This document shows positions 55,201 to 63,622 of a stretch of 64,000 nt of DNA, one piece after another. The DNA is taken from assembly GCA_963807675.1 (NCBI GenBank), contig CAWECP010000005.1, positions 34,141 through 98,140 of the forward strand, given 5' to 3'. The stretch's first letter is position 1. The number at the start of each line of letters is the position of its first letter. The DNA is from Bog-473 sp963807675. Lineage in GTDB: Bacteria > Actinomycetota > Acidimicrobiia > Acidimicrobiales > RAAP-2. The position numbers were made by a program, and so were the translations under genes. The notes under the pieces are model-generated. The model searched no databases. It was not told where the DNA came from and worked only from the letters and a program-made list of their open reading frames with translations.

Positions 55201-56892
55201 TCAGCGTGTGGGGGCGTATTCATCGAGTCCGAACAGGTCGTAGAGACGGACCTGGGTGGGGTCCATCTCGGTAAGCATGCGCCGAGCCCGGGGGCGGCCC
55301 CGCTCGCCTTGGTAGAGCAGCACGGTCTCTTCGATTCGGCTCAGATGTGAGAGCAAGACGCGCGCGCTCATTGCGATCTTGACCCGCTCGGTCTCTCGGG
55401 CCATGAGCCGGGCCACCATCAAGGCGAGCACGCAGTAGAAGACGTGCACGCGGATCTTTTGCTCGGTCCAGTGGAACATCGGGGAGAACGAGACGACCAG
55501 TCGGTCCTTCATCTGGCGGAAGTCGGCTTCGATTTCGGATTGGGAGCGATAGGCGGCCACCACGTCGGCGATGCTCCAGGTGTCACGGTCGGTGAAGATG
55601 ATCCGCTTGCCGAACACGTCGTCGGCCAGTTGGGCCTTGGCCGCGGTCTTGGTCCGCCAGGTCATGCGCAGTTCGGAGGGCGTGGTGGCGGTCAGGTTGA
55701 CCGAGATGACCCGGCTCAACCACCGGGGCCGCAGGATCCCCGCGATCTCAGCTTCGACTTTCTCACGCGACTTGCGTCCCTTGCCCCGGGCCAGACGTGC
55801 GCCCAGCTCGCCCAACTGGCGGCGCGCCTTGGCCAAGGTCTGTTCGAAACCGGCCGCCTGCTCGTCGTGGAAACTCTGTGAGTGGGTGACCACGATGCGC
55901 CGCTCTCGCCCGAAGACGACCTTGGTGGTCTCGAATGCGCTGAGCCCAGGGAACCGTTTGGCGTCCACTTTCTTGTAGCGGCTCTTGGGCACAGCCATCA
56001 GGTCGGGATGGTCACTGGGCGGGAGGGAACCGACAAAATGCAACGGGGAAGAGTGGATGAGCTCGAGGTTGTCCTCTGAGTCCTGGCCGGCGTCGAAGAC
56101 CACGGTGAGCCCTGCGCCGCCTTCCTCGACGGCCCCGAAGCGCTCGACCAGTTCGCCGATCACGTCGGGGAACTGGGTGGAGTCGTGGCGATTGCCGGCA
56201 TAGGCGTGGCTGACGAGGGGGATCCCGCCATCGACCGAGACGACGAGCCCGAGGCCGACCAAGCGCAGGTCGTTGCGTTTCTGCTTGGCCTTGCCCCGCT
56301 GCGCGATGGGGGCCCGGTCATTGGCAGAGTCGATGTAGGTGGCGAAGTTGGTCATGTCGAGGACCAGGCCCGAGACGTCGAGCGCGAAGGTATCGACCAT
56401 GCGGGCCACGATGCGGCGCTCGATCTCCACCAACTGTTCCTCGGTGATCCCGTCCATGGCGTCCCAGAACCGGCGGTGGTCGAGCGCGGCCAGCGGGGCA
56501 CGCACAAGCAGCCGATCACCGGCTGTCGTCGCCCACCAGTCACAAAAGGCCAGCTTCGAGCACGGGGCCACCACCCGGTTCAAGGTGGCGAGGGCGATAT
56601 AGGTCCCGACACTGAGCGCGGCGTCGGAGCGTCGCGATCCCACCACCTCGTCGACGATGTCGATGACACCGAGACGCTCGAGCATGCCCCACACACCGGC
56701 GACGTCACCGAAGGAAAGGTGCGCGGTCCGGTCGGGTTCACCAGGCCCCGACTCGCTCAGGCGCTCGGCGATCTCTTCGGCCGAGCCGAGATACTGCTGC
56801 GAGACGATGCGCGGCTTGCCGTTCACCCGCGCCGACTCGACGAGGTAGTAGTAGGTCTTGCCCTTCTGCTTCTTTCCGACGATAGATGGCAT
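55201..56892 (-). CDS. IS1634 family transposase (DDE)
   Basis: About 563 residues from the ATG at 56892 (MPSIVGKKQKGKTYYYLVES); a GTG at 56907 would add five. The DDE residues are likely in LVLDMTNFATYID, VVFDAGQDSEDN and YRSQSEIEADFRQMKD, the last matching the Y-(R)-x-x-x-I-E-x-D-F-R pattern of IS4/IS1634 transposases. The gene is intact in length, so the element may still be active. Confidence 0.92.
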   Translation of the reverse strand: MPSIVGKKQKGKTYYYLVESARVNGKPRIVSQQYLGSAEEIAERLSESGPGEPDRTAHLSFGDVAGVWGMLERLGVIDIVDEVVGSRRSDAALSVGTYIALATLNRVVAPCSKLAFCDWWATTAGDRLLVRAPLAALDHRRFWDAMDGITEEQLVEIERRIVARMVDTFALDVSGLVLDMTNFATYIDSANDRAPIAQRGKAKQKRNDLRLVGLGLVVSVDGGIPLVSHAYAGNRHDSTQFPDVIGELVERFGAVEEGGAGLTVVFDAGQDSEDNLELIHSSPLHFVGSLPPSDHPDLMAVPKSRYKKVDAKRFPGLSAFETTKVVFGRERRIVVTHSQSFHDEQAAGFEQTLAKARRQLGELGARLARGKGRKSREKVEAEIAGILRPRWLSRVISVNLTATTPSELRMTWRTKTAAKAQLADDVFGKRIIFTDRDTWSIADVVAAYRSQSEIEADFRQMKDRLVVSFSPMFHWTEQKIRVHVFYCVLALMVARLMARETERVKIAMSARVLLSHLSRIEETVLLYQGERGRPRARRMLTEMDPTQVRLYDLFGLDEYAPTR

Positions 56893-57006
56893 ATATAGGT
56901 AATACACCTTAGAGCGTCAGAACGCGAGCACTCCGATCACTCGAACGCGCTGGTCACGCGATTGTTTGGAAGAAACTTCCCGACGACCGAAAAACAGTGA
57001 AAAGTC

Positions 57007-57028
57007 ATAGCCAGGAAGGTGCCGCTAG
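57007..57028 (-). repeat. Right terminal inverted repeat of the IS
   Basis: 22 bp, the exact reverse complement of 55112-55133, ending at CTAG. Confidence 0.92.
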
Positions 57029-57636
57029 GGCCTGCGCGAAATGTTGGTTCGAGTCGCCGGGGCCGACGAAGAAGTGTTCAACGCCCTGGTCCCCGTTGGC
57101 CTGGACACCGGGCCCGCCCGGGGTATGGCGAACCGGATCTCGGGATTGCTCGTCAAACTCCCAGTCGCAACCAGCGACGCCGAGCAGACCCTGGCCGCCA
57201 TCTCGTCACAGACAAAATCGCAGAAGGAGCAACACCAGGAGCTGGTGGCCGATGCGGCCCTCCGCGCGCTCCAACCTCTGCCAAGGTCCGCGCTAGCGGC
57301 TTTGGGGCGGCTGGTCCAGCACCAGCCATTCTTCAACCTGATCGTGAAGAACGTGCCCGGTCCGAGCGTCCCTCTCTACACGCTCGGAGCAAAGATGTTG
57401 GAGGCCTTTCCCTTGGTGCCGCTCGTGGGCAACCAGGGCCTGGGTGTCGCGGCCCTCTCATACTTGGACCAGCTCAACCTGGGCGTACTCGTCGATCCCA
57501 CCGTCTGTCCTGACGTCGACGCCTTCTGCGAGGGCATCGATGAAGCATTCCGTGGGCTGGCCTCGCGGGTCGTGCCGAGCGGTGCCGACGATTCAGTGTG
57601 AATTCGGCCAGCGCCCCAGAGAGCGACGCGATGTCG

Positions 57637-58764
57637 TCACCCGAGCGGTACGGCCCACACCAGGCGGGTGCCCCCTCCGTCCCTCGGGTGGATCTCGAAG
57701 GACCCGCCGAGCTTTTCGGCCCGATCACGGATGTTGACCAACCCGAGTCCGGGTCGTGCGACGGGCAACTCGATGCCCTTTCCGTCGTCCTCGATTTCGA
57801 CGGTCAGGCGATCAGACACGAGGAGCGTCACCACATAGTGAGTAGCTCCCGAGTGCTTGGCGGCATTCGTGAGGCCTTCGCGCACGACAGCCAAGACATG
57901 GTCGCCGATGTGTTGGGGTACCTCGTTGTCTACGGCGCCGTGGAACCGCACCTCGGGCCGGCTCCCCAGAGTTGCCGTCAACTCCTCTGAGAGCTGCAGG
58001 ACGGCTTGGCGCAGTCCGCCCGGGAGCGCGGCGTCCCCGAGCTCGAAGATGGCCGAGCGGATCTGGTTGATGGTGTCATCGAGCTCGTCGATGGCTTTCG
58101 AGACCCGCTCCACGACCTGCTCGCGCTCGGGCAATCTCGTGGCGCCCTGCAGGCTCATGCCGACGGCGTAGACGCGCTGGATGACCCGGTCGTGAAGGTC
58201 GCGGGCGATCCTGTCACGGTCGTCGAGCACGCTCATGACGCGGATTCGGTCGTGGAGCCGGGTGTTCTCGATGGCAATGCCGGCCGCCAGAGCGAGGGCT
58301 TCGGCCAGTGCCTCGTCCTCGTCGGTGAAATCGGTCGCACCCTCCTTGTCGGTCAGGTAGAGGTTGCCGTAGACGTCATCACGCACCCGCACCGGCACCC
58401 CCAAGAACGACGTCATCGACGGGTGGTTCGCCGGGAAGCCGTAGCGGCCCGGGTGTTCTTCGAGGTGGGAGAGCCGTAGCGGTGCCGGCTCCGTGATGAG
58501 CAGGCCAAGGACGCCGCGCCCGGTAGGTCGATCGCCGATCAGGGCCTCCTCGGCCGGGCTCAGTCCGACGGTGATGAACTGCTCGAGCCCGGTGCGTGTC
58601 GGGTTGAGCACCCCGAGGGCGGCGTAGCGGGCGCCGACCAAGGACCTGGCCTCTTCCACCAGGTGAGAGAGAAGGTCGGCCAGCTTGACGTCGGCGGTGA
58701 TCATGAGCACCGCGCCCATCAGGCGTCGGAGCTTCTCGGGGTCGCCCACTCGGGTGTAGGGCAC
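57637..58764 (-). CDS. devS: DevS/DosS-like sensor histidine kinase with one GAF domain
   Basis: 375 residues. One GAF domain (~25-170) carries GLLITEPAPLRLSHLEEHPG and GFPANHPSMTSFLGVPVRVR, closely resembling the heme GAF-A of DosS/DosT; the histidine in ANHPSM (residue 114) is where I recall the heme ligand. The HisKA_3 motif is RDRIARDLHDRVIQRVYAVG with His191; the N-box is REGLTNAAKHS and the G-boxes DDGKG and GLGLVNIRDRAE. DosS has two GAFs, so this protein is shorter. It is divergent from the response regulator with 68 bases between starts. Confidence 0.88.
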   Translation of the reverse strand: MPYTRVGDPEKLRRLMGAVLMITADVKLADLLSHLVEEARSLVGARYAALGVLNPTRTGLEQFITVGLSPAEEALIGDRPTGRGVLGLLITEPAPLRLSHLEEHPGRYGFPANHPSMTSFLGVPVRVRDDVYGNLYLTDKEGATDFTDEDEALAEALALAAGIAIENTRLHDRIRVMSVLDDRDRIARDLHDRVIQRVYAVGMSLQGATRLPEREQVVERVSKAIDELDDTINQIRSAIFELGDAALPGGLRQAVLQLSEELTATLGSRPEVRFHGAVDNEVPQHIGDHVLAVVREGLTNAAKHSGATHYVVTLLVSDRLTVEIEDDGKGIELPVARPGLGLVNIRDRAEKLGGSFEIHPRDGGGTRLVWAVPLG

Positions 58765-58832
58765 AAAGCGGATCGTACTGCCATTACACGGGCGTTTCGC
58801 AGGTGTGTAGACGATACTGGCACAATGGTCCC

Positions 58833-59471
58833 GTGGCTATCCGCGTGTTCCTGCTCGACGATCACGAGCTGGTTCGTGAGGGGATTCGGAGCCTCCTCGA
58901 GAGCGACAACGAGATTGAAATCGTGGGCGAGGCCGCCACGGGCGCCGAAGCACTCGCCCGGGTGCCCTTGGCCAAGCCCGACGTCGCCATCCTCGACGTG
59001 CGCCTCGAAGACGGGGATGGGATCGAGGTGTGTCGTGACCTGCGTTCGGCCAGGCCGGAGCTGGTCTGCCTGATGCTCACCAGCTTCGCCGATGACGAAG
59101 CCATGTACGCGAGCGTGATGGCCGGGGCGGCGGGCTATGTCCTCAAACAGATCAAGGCACGAGACTTGATCGAGGACGTGAAGAAGGTAGCGACGGGGGC
59201 ATCCCTCATGGACCCGAGGGCCGTGGCCCGGGTGGTCGAGCGCATCGCCAACCCTCCCAAAGTTGATCCGTCCATCTCGTCGCTCTCGCCTCAAGAGGCT
59301 CGCATCCTGGATCTCATCGCCGAAGGCAAGACCAACAAGCAGATCGCCGAGGCGATGTTCCTCTCGGAGAATACGGTCAAGAACTACATCACCGGTCTGC
59401 TCCGCAAACTCAAGGTCACGAGCCGTACCGAAGCGGCCATCTACGCCACTAAGCTCAAGAACGAGGGCTAA
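58833..59471 (+). CDS. devR: DevR/DosR-like response regulator (NarL family)
   Basis: 212 residues from the GTG at 58833. Receiver: D9-D10 and D55 (VAILDVRLEDGDG), T83 (LMLTSFADDEAMY), K105 (YVLKQIKA). LuxR-type HTH at ~151-206: SPQEARILDLIAEGKTNKQI then SENTVKNYITGLLRKLK, with K183 and N184. These match DosR D54, T82, K104, K182 and N183 with a constant offset of one. A half site GGCACAATGGTCCC lies just before the start (58819-58832). It should bind the GGGA-N6-TCCC boxes of this locus. Confidence 0.9.
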   Translation: MAIRVFLLDDHELVREGIRSLLESDNEIEIVGEAATGAEALARVPLAKPDVAILDVRLEDGDGIEVCRDLRSARPELVCLMLTSFADDEAMYASVMAGAAGYVLKQIKARDLIEDVKKVATGASLMDPRAVARVVERIANPPKVDPSISSLSPQEARILDLIAEGKTNKQIAEAMFLSENTVKNYITGLLRKLKVTSRTEAAIYATKLKNEG

Positions 59472-59486
59472 TCGTCTCCCCGGTCG

Positions 59487-59795
59487 TCAGGGCCGGTGCA
59501 CCGGAACTTCGAGATCGACGCCCCGGCGAGCCAACTCGAACTCGAGACGGTCCCGCTCGATCCTCGGATGTACGAAGTTCCTCGGAGCCACGTCAATGCC
59601 GTATTCGGCCGCCAGGCTTATGAGGGCTCGGTCGTACATCACCTGGGCCACCAAGGTCACTTCCGACAAAACTCCGGCCCCCAGATCCTGAGCGGGCAGT
59701 GCAGTTCGGCAGCCGAGCACGTAGTCGACGAGCGCATCGCCGGACAGCTCTGTGTCCCATCGGTCCATGGCCCCTGAGAGGACCTCCACATACAT
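59487..59795 (-). CDS. Small unknown protein under DosR-like control
   Basis: 102 residues from the ATG at 59795 (GGAGG seven bases upstream; a GTG at 59801 is too close to that site). The sequence MYVEVLSGAMDRWDTELSGD, LVAQVMYDRALISLAAEYGI and FVHPRIERDRLEFELARRGV is alpha-helical and soluble. I recognise no family. It faces the response regulator and is divergent from the membrane protein at 60000, with two DosR-like boxes between them. Confidence 0.65.
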   Translation of the reverse strand: MYVEVLSGAMDRWDTELSGDALVDYVLGCRTALPAQDLGAGVLSEVTLVAQVMYDRALISLAAEYGIDVAPRNFVHPRIERDRLEFELARRGVDLEVPVHRP

Positions 59796-59837
59796 GCTCA
59801 CACCTCCAGTGTGTGCGATGGCGGAGAGCCCCGACTA

Positions 59838-59899
59838 GGGAGGATCTTCCCTTTGAACTCACCCCGTTCCGATGTTTCCGACCACGGGACCTTCCTCCC
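59838..59899. promoter_or_regulatory. Two perfect DosR-like boxes in a divergent promoter
   Basis: GGGAGGATCTTCCC (59838-59851) and GGGACCTTCCTCCC (59886-59899) both match GGGA-N6-TCCC and are flanked by CTA or TAG on one side. They are 48 bp apart and stand 43 and 101 bases before the starts at 59795 and 60000 respectively. Confidence 0.7.
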
Positions 59900-59999
59900 T
59901 AGCCCACATGACGTTTGTGCCCATCTCAGCGCACCCTCAGGCGTAGACGATGGGAGCAGATCTCCTCACTGGGAGGGATCATGAACAAGGAGATACACA

Positions 60000-60617
60000 A
60001 TGCGACGCAAGGTTTTCGACATGCTGGCCAGTGTCGGTGGAGTGGTCGTGGTCATCGTGCTGGCCGTTGCCGGCTCACTCCTTCTGTTGGGCTACAGCTT
60101 CGCCAACAACTACGTGCACACCCAACTGGCCGAGCAGCAGATCACATTCCCCTCGGCGGCGGCCTTCGCCCACCCCAAGGCTGGCAGCGAGATCACGCCA
60201 TCGATGATTCCTTCTGTCTCGCAGTACGCCGGACAGCAGCTCCTCACGGGCCAGCAAGCCGAGGTCTACGCCAACGACTTCATTGACGTGCACCTGGGTG
60301 AGATCGGCGGCGGCAAGACGTACGCCCAGCTCAGCGCGGCGGCCATGGCCCTGCCCAAGGGATCGGCGGCCTACACCGCGGCTGAGGCCAAGGTCCAGAC
60401 GGTCTTCCAGGGCACCACGCTCCGTGGTCTGCTTCTCGAGGCCTACGGGTTCAGCCTCATCGCAATGATCGCCTTCTGGTGCGCCATTGCAGCGTTCTGC
60501 CTTGCAGGCGTTATGGCGGTGCTGGTCGGACTCGGCTTCGCCCACGCCCGGCGGACGGACGAGAACGAGGAGCTTCTCCCCAGTCACACTCCGGAGAAGG
60601 AGCTCGTCTCGGCGTAA
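60000..60617 (+). CDS. Membrane protein with two transmembrane segments, DosR-like control
   Basis: 205 residues from the ATG at 60000 (AGGAG seven bases before). Membrane segments at ~8-32 (VGGVVVVIVLAVAGSLLLLG) and ~148-180 (FSLIAMIAFWCAIAAFCLAG) flank an extracytoplasmic domain of ~110 residues rich in Q, A and S (QQITFPSAAAFAHPKAGSEI). The C-terminal tail is charged (RRTDENEELLPSHTPEKEL). No family known to me. It ends 25 bases before a strong terminator. Confidence 0.75.
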   Translation: MRRKVFDMLASVGGVVVVIVLAVAGSLLLLGYSFANNYVHTQLAEQQITFPSAAAFAHPKAGSEITPSMIPSVSQYAGQQLLTGQQAEVYANDFIDVHLGEIGGGKTYAQLSAAAMALPKGSAAYTAAEAKVQTVFQGTTLRGLLLEAYGFSLIAMIAFWCAIAAFCLAGVMAVLVGLGFAHARRTDENEELLPSHTPEKELVSA

Positions 60618-60642
60618 CGCCAGCAACCTCCCCCAGTGAGGA

Positions 60643-60675
60643 GCAACACCGGCCTGCAGTGCGGGCCGGTGTTGC
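60643..60675 (+). terminator. Strong intrinsic terminator
   Basis: GCAACACCGGCC (60643-60654) pairs perfectly with GGCCGGTGTTGC (60664-60675) across nine bases. It lies 25 bases after the membrane protein stop and closes the stress locus. Confidence 0.85.
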
Positions 60676-61103
60676 GCGTCTGGCCTTTGTCGCCAGTGGT
60701 CGAGAGGTCGAGCTGGCGTTGGACGTCGTAACGATCGTGACCTAGATGCAGCGGTCATCTAGCACTCGCCATCTCAACCCGGAAAGGAGTGTCCGTGATC
60801 CGGCCTTCCTGGGCACCCTCGCCGACCGCCTACAACTGTTTTATCGAGACACCTCGCGGTCCACAGTGAAGTTCAAGGAGGCATCGTCAATCGTGACCCC
60901 GGGCCGGCGGACTGGTCGGTGCTTCCTATGAATACGGGTTCTACGTCCGGGATCTGCCCGGAGACGAGGAGGCCGCCGTGTGGTGGTGGTACGACGCCGC
61001 GGCATCGGGGTAGCCACCTTGGCCCCCGTGCGGTCCTCGGGCAGACTGCAACCGGAGGGTCAAGTTGGCATGAGGCCATTGGCGACGACGTGAGGCTCCA
61101 CCA
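60676..61103. other. Stretch of ~430 bases with no supported gene
   Basis: Short frames (for instance 60746-60931) lack coding style and conserved motifs. It should contain the promoter of the FtsX-like gene; no clear sites were found. Confidence 0.4.
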
Positions 61104-63622
61104 GTGAGACCGGCTGGGTACGAGACTGGGCAGCTACTCCGGTTCTCGCGGTACCGCTTCCAGCGCACGTTCCGGCAGCGCCGGGGCGCCTACCTGTCGC
61201 TCGTCCTGCTGATCGGGCTGGTCGGCGGCCTCTCCATGGGCGCCCTGGCCGCCGCCCGGCGCACCGAGTCCTCCTTCCCCACCTTCCTGGCCAGTACCAA
61301 CCCGTCCAACCTGAGCCTCGCCACGGCGCTGTGGAATCCGGCGCTCGGGTACACCACCGGCTACAACGGCCCCCTCGTGGCCACCATCGCCCGCCTACCC
61401 CACGTCCGGCGGGCCGAGAGCTACTCGGGCATCTACAGCGAGCCGATCGGAGCGAACGGGCAACCGACGGCAGCGGCCCAGAAAGCCAACTTCGACGTCA
61501 ACGGAAGCGTCGACGGGCTCTACTTCAACCAGGACCGGGTCACGGTCCTGCAGGGACGGATGGCCGACCCCACGCGGGCCAACGAGATCATGATGACCGT
61601 GGGTGCCGCCGACGCCCTGGACCTCCACGTCGGGCAGACCGTCACCTGGGGCACCTACACCAACGCCCAGTTCGAGTCGGCGCCGAACGCACCTCCGGCC
61701 GCTGCACGAAAGGCTCACCCTCGTCGGCACGGTTGTCCTCAACAACGCCGTCGTGCAGGACGAGATCGATGCCGACGGCCCGACGACCGTCATCTTCACG
61801 CCGGCCCTCACGCGGCGGCTGGACAACTGCTGTTCGAACTACTCGTTCACCTACCTGCAGCTCGACCAGGGGAGCCGCGACGTGCCGGCGGTCGAAGCGG
61901 AGCTCGAGCGCGTCATCCCCTCCAAACTCCCCCACGACTTCTACGACACCTCCATCGACGTCACCAAGGCCCAGAACGCCATCAAACCCGAGGCCATCGC
62001 CCTCGCCGTGTTCGGCCTCATCGCCGGGCTCGCTGCGATCCTCATCGCGGGTCAGGTGATCGGCCGGCAGTTGGGTTTCTGGGCTCCGGAGGAGCGCACC
62101 CTGCGCGCCCTCGGTGCCAACCCGTTCATGACCGCGGGCGACGCGTTGCTCGGGATCATGGGCGCCGTCGTGGTGGGCGCGCTGGTGGCCGTCGCCGTCG
62201 CCGTGGCGCTGTCCCCACTGGCACCGCTGGGCCCGGTGCGTCCCTACTATCCCGACCCCGGAGTCGCCTTCGACTGGACGGTGCTCGGCCTCGGGGTGGC
62301 GGTGCTCGTCGTGGTCCTCGGGTCCGTGGCGATCGTGCTGGCCGTGCAGCGGGCGCCGCAGCGCACCGGGACGCGCCGCCGGCCCCGCGCGCCTTCGCGC
62401 ATTCGAAGGTGCCGCGTCCGCGGGTGGCCTGCCCGTCTCGGCGGTCACCGGCATCCGCTTCGCGCTCGAGCCGGGGGCGGAGAGCGAGGCCGTGCCGGTG
62501 CGCTCCGCCATCCTCGGTGCGACCCTGGCCGTGGTGGTCATCATCGCCACCGTGGTCTTCGGTGCCAGCCTCAACTCCCTCGTATCGCACCCTCGCCTCT
62601 ATGGATGGAACTGGAACTACGCCCTGATCGCCGGAGGCGGGGTCGGCGACATTCCCGCCGCGCAGTCGGCGACGCTGCTCGACCACGATCCGAGCGTGGC
62701 GGCCTGGTCCGGGTACTGGTTCGGCAACTTGCAGATCGACGGCCTCACGGTGCCCGTCCTCGGTGGGTCACCCGGTGCAACTGTGGCGCCACCGATCCTG
62801 ACCGGCCACGGCTTCGACGGGCCGGGTCAGATCGTGCTCGGTCCAGGCACGCTGGCCCAGATCCACAAGTCGGTCGGGGACTCCGTCACGGTGCGCTACG
62901 GGACGACCACCCCGCACCTCCTCCGCATCGTCGGCACGGCCACCATGCCCGCAGTGGGCGTCGGCGGCGTCACGGGGCATGCGTCCATGGGGACGGGAGC
63001 GGTCGTGCCCTACCAGCTCCTCCCCGCATCGGTACGCAACCAGTTCAGCGTGTCCCCGGCCGGCCCTAACGCCGAATTCGTGCGCCTCAAGCCCGGGGCA
63101 AACGCCAAGACCGCACTCCGGTCGCTGAACCGCATCGCGGCGGAGGTGACGCCCCCGGGGAACAATGGCAGCTACGTGCTGGGGGTCGAGAGGCCGGCCG
63201 AGATCGTCAACTACCACTCGATGGGTGCCACCCCGCTGATCCTCGGCCTCGGCTTGACGGCGGGCGCGGTGACCGCCCTCGGCCTGACCCTCGTCGCCTC
63301 GGTCCGGCGCCGGCGCCGCTCCATGGCCATGCTGCGGACGCTCGGCTTCACGGGCCGCCAGCTGAGGGCGAGCGTGGCCTGGCAATCAAGCGTCGCCGTG
63401 GTGATCGGGCTCGTCGTCGGGGTGCCGCTCGGGATCGTCGTCGGGAGGTTCCTGTGGGATCTCTTCGCCACCAACATCTACGTCGTGCCCAGCCCGACCG
63501 TACCTGCCCTGGCGATCGTGGCCATCGCGCTCGGTGCCCTGGTGCTCGGCAACCTGGTCGCCGCCATTCCGGGACGCATCGCGGCCCGTACGCCGGCGGC
63601 GCTGCTGCTGCGGACCGAGTGA
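61104..63622 (+). CDS. FtsX-like ABC transporter permease (MacB type), two frameshifts
   Basis: Starts at the GTG at 61104 with FRQRRGAYLSLVLLIGLVGG and GALAAARRTESSFPTFLAST. Frame 1 runs to ~61690, frame 2 (LTLVGTVVLNNAVVQDEIDA; GLIAGLAAILIAGQVIGRQL) to ~62400, and frame 3 (SAVTGIRFALEPGAESEAVP; RSMAMLRTLGFTGRQLRASV; GRIAARTPAALLLRTE) to 63622. The corrected protein of ~840 residues is a full FtsX/MacB-type permease, with two 4-TM units and large extracytoplasmic domains. No ATPase gene is adjacent in the window. Pseudogene or sequence error cannot be decided. Confidence 0.75.

Larger units (their letters stand above)
55112..57028. mobile_element. IS1634-like insertion sequence
   Basis: About 1.9 kb, bounded by perfect 22-bp inverted repeats and holding one transposase gene on the minus strand. 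It is inserted in the WS/DGAT gene. The outermost four bases on both sides are CTAG, a palindrome, so they may be the repeat end or a 4-bp target duplication; no longer direct repeat is seen. Confidence 0.9.
54369..57601 (+). pseudogene. WS/DGAT-type acyltransferase, interrupted by an IS and internally damaged
   Basis: The N-terminal part (54369-55112) reads LSPLDAMFLQVESDRTP, and the active-site motif IEKLHHSMADGIAAAEL (H-H-x-x-x-D-G) is intact; the end is VNDVVLTLVT. The C-terminal part (57029-57601) reads NALVPVGLDTGPARGMANR, IVKNVPGPSVPLYTLGAKM and LSYLDQLNLGVLVDPTVCPD, the rest of wax ester synthase/diacylglycerol acyltransferase. Between 54425 and 54505 the frame shifts (PMHMVSIAFFEAGPLLADRG is in another frame) and ~30 expected residues are missing. 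The IS at 55112-57028 splits the remaining part. The gene is therefore dead. The tgs1 relative in M. tuberculosis is a DosR gene. Confidence 0.88.

Noticed and set aside
60746..60931. Small open frame upstream of the FtsX-like gene
   Set aside because: No coding style, no ribosome binding site and no recognisable motif.
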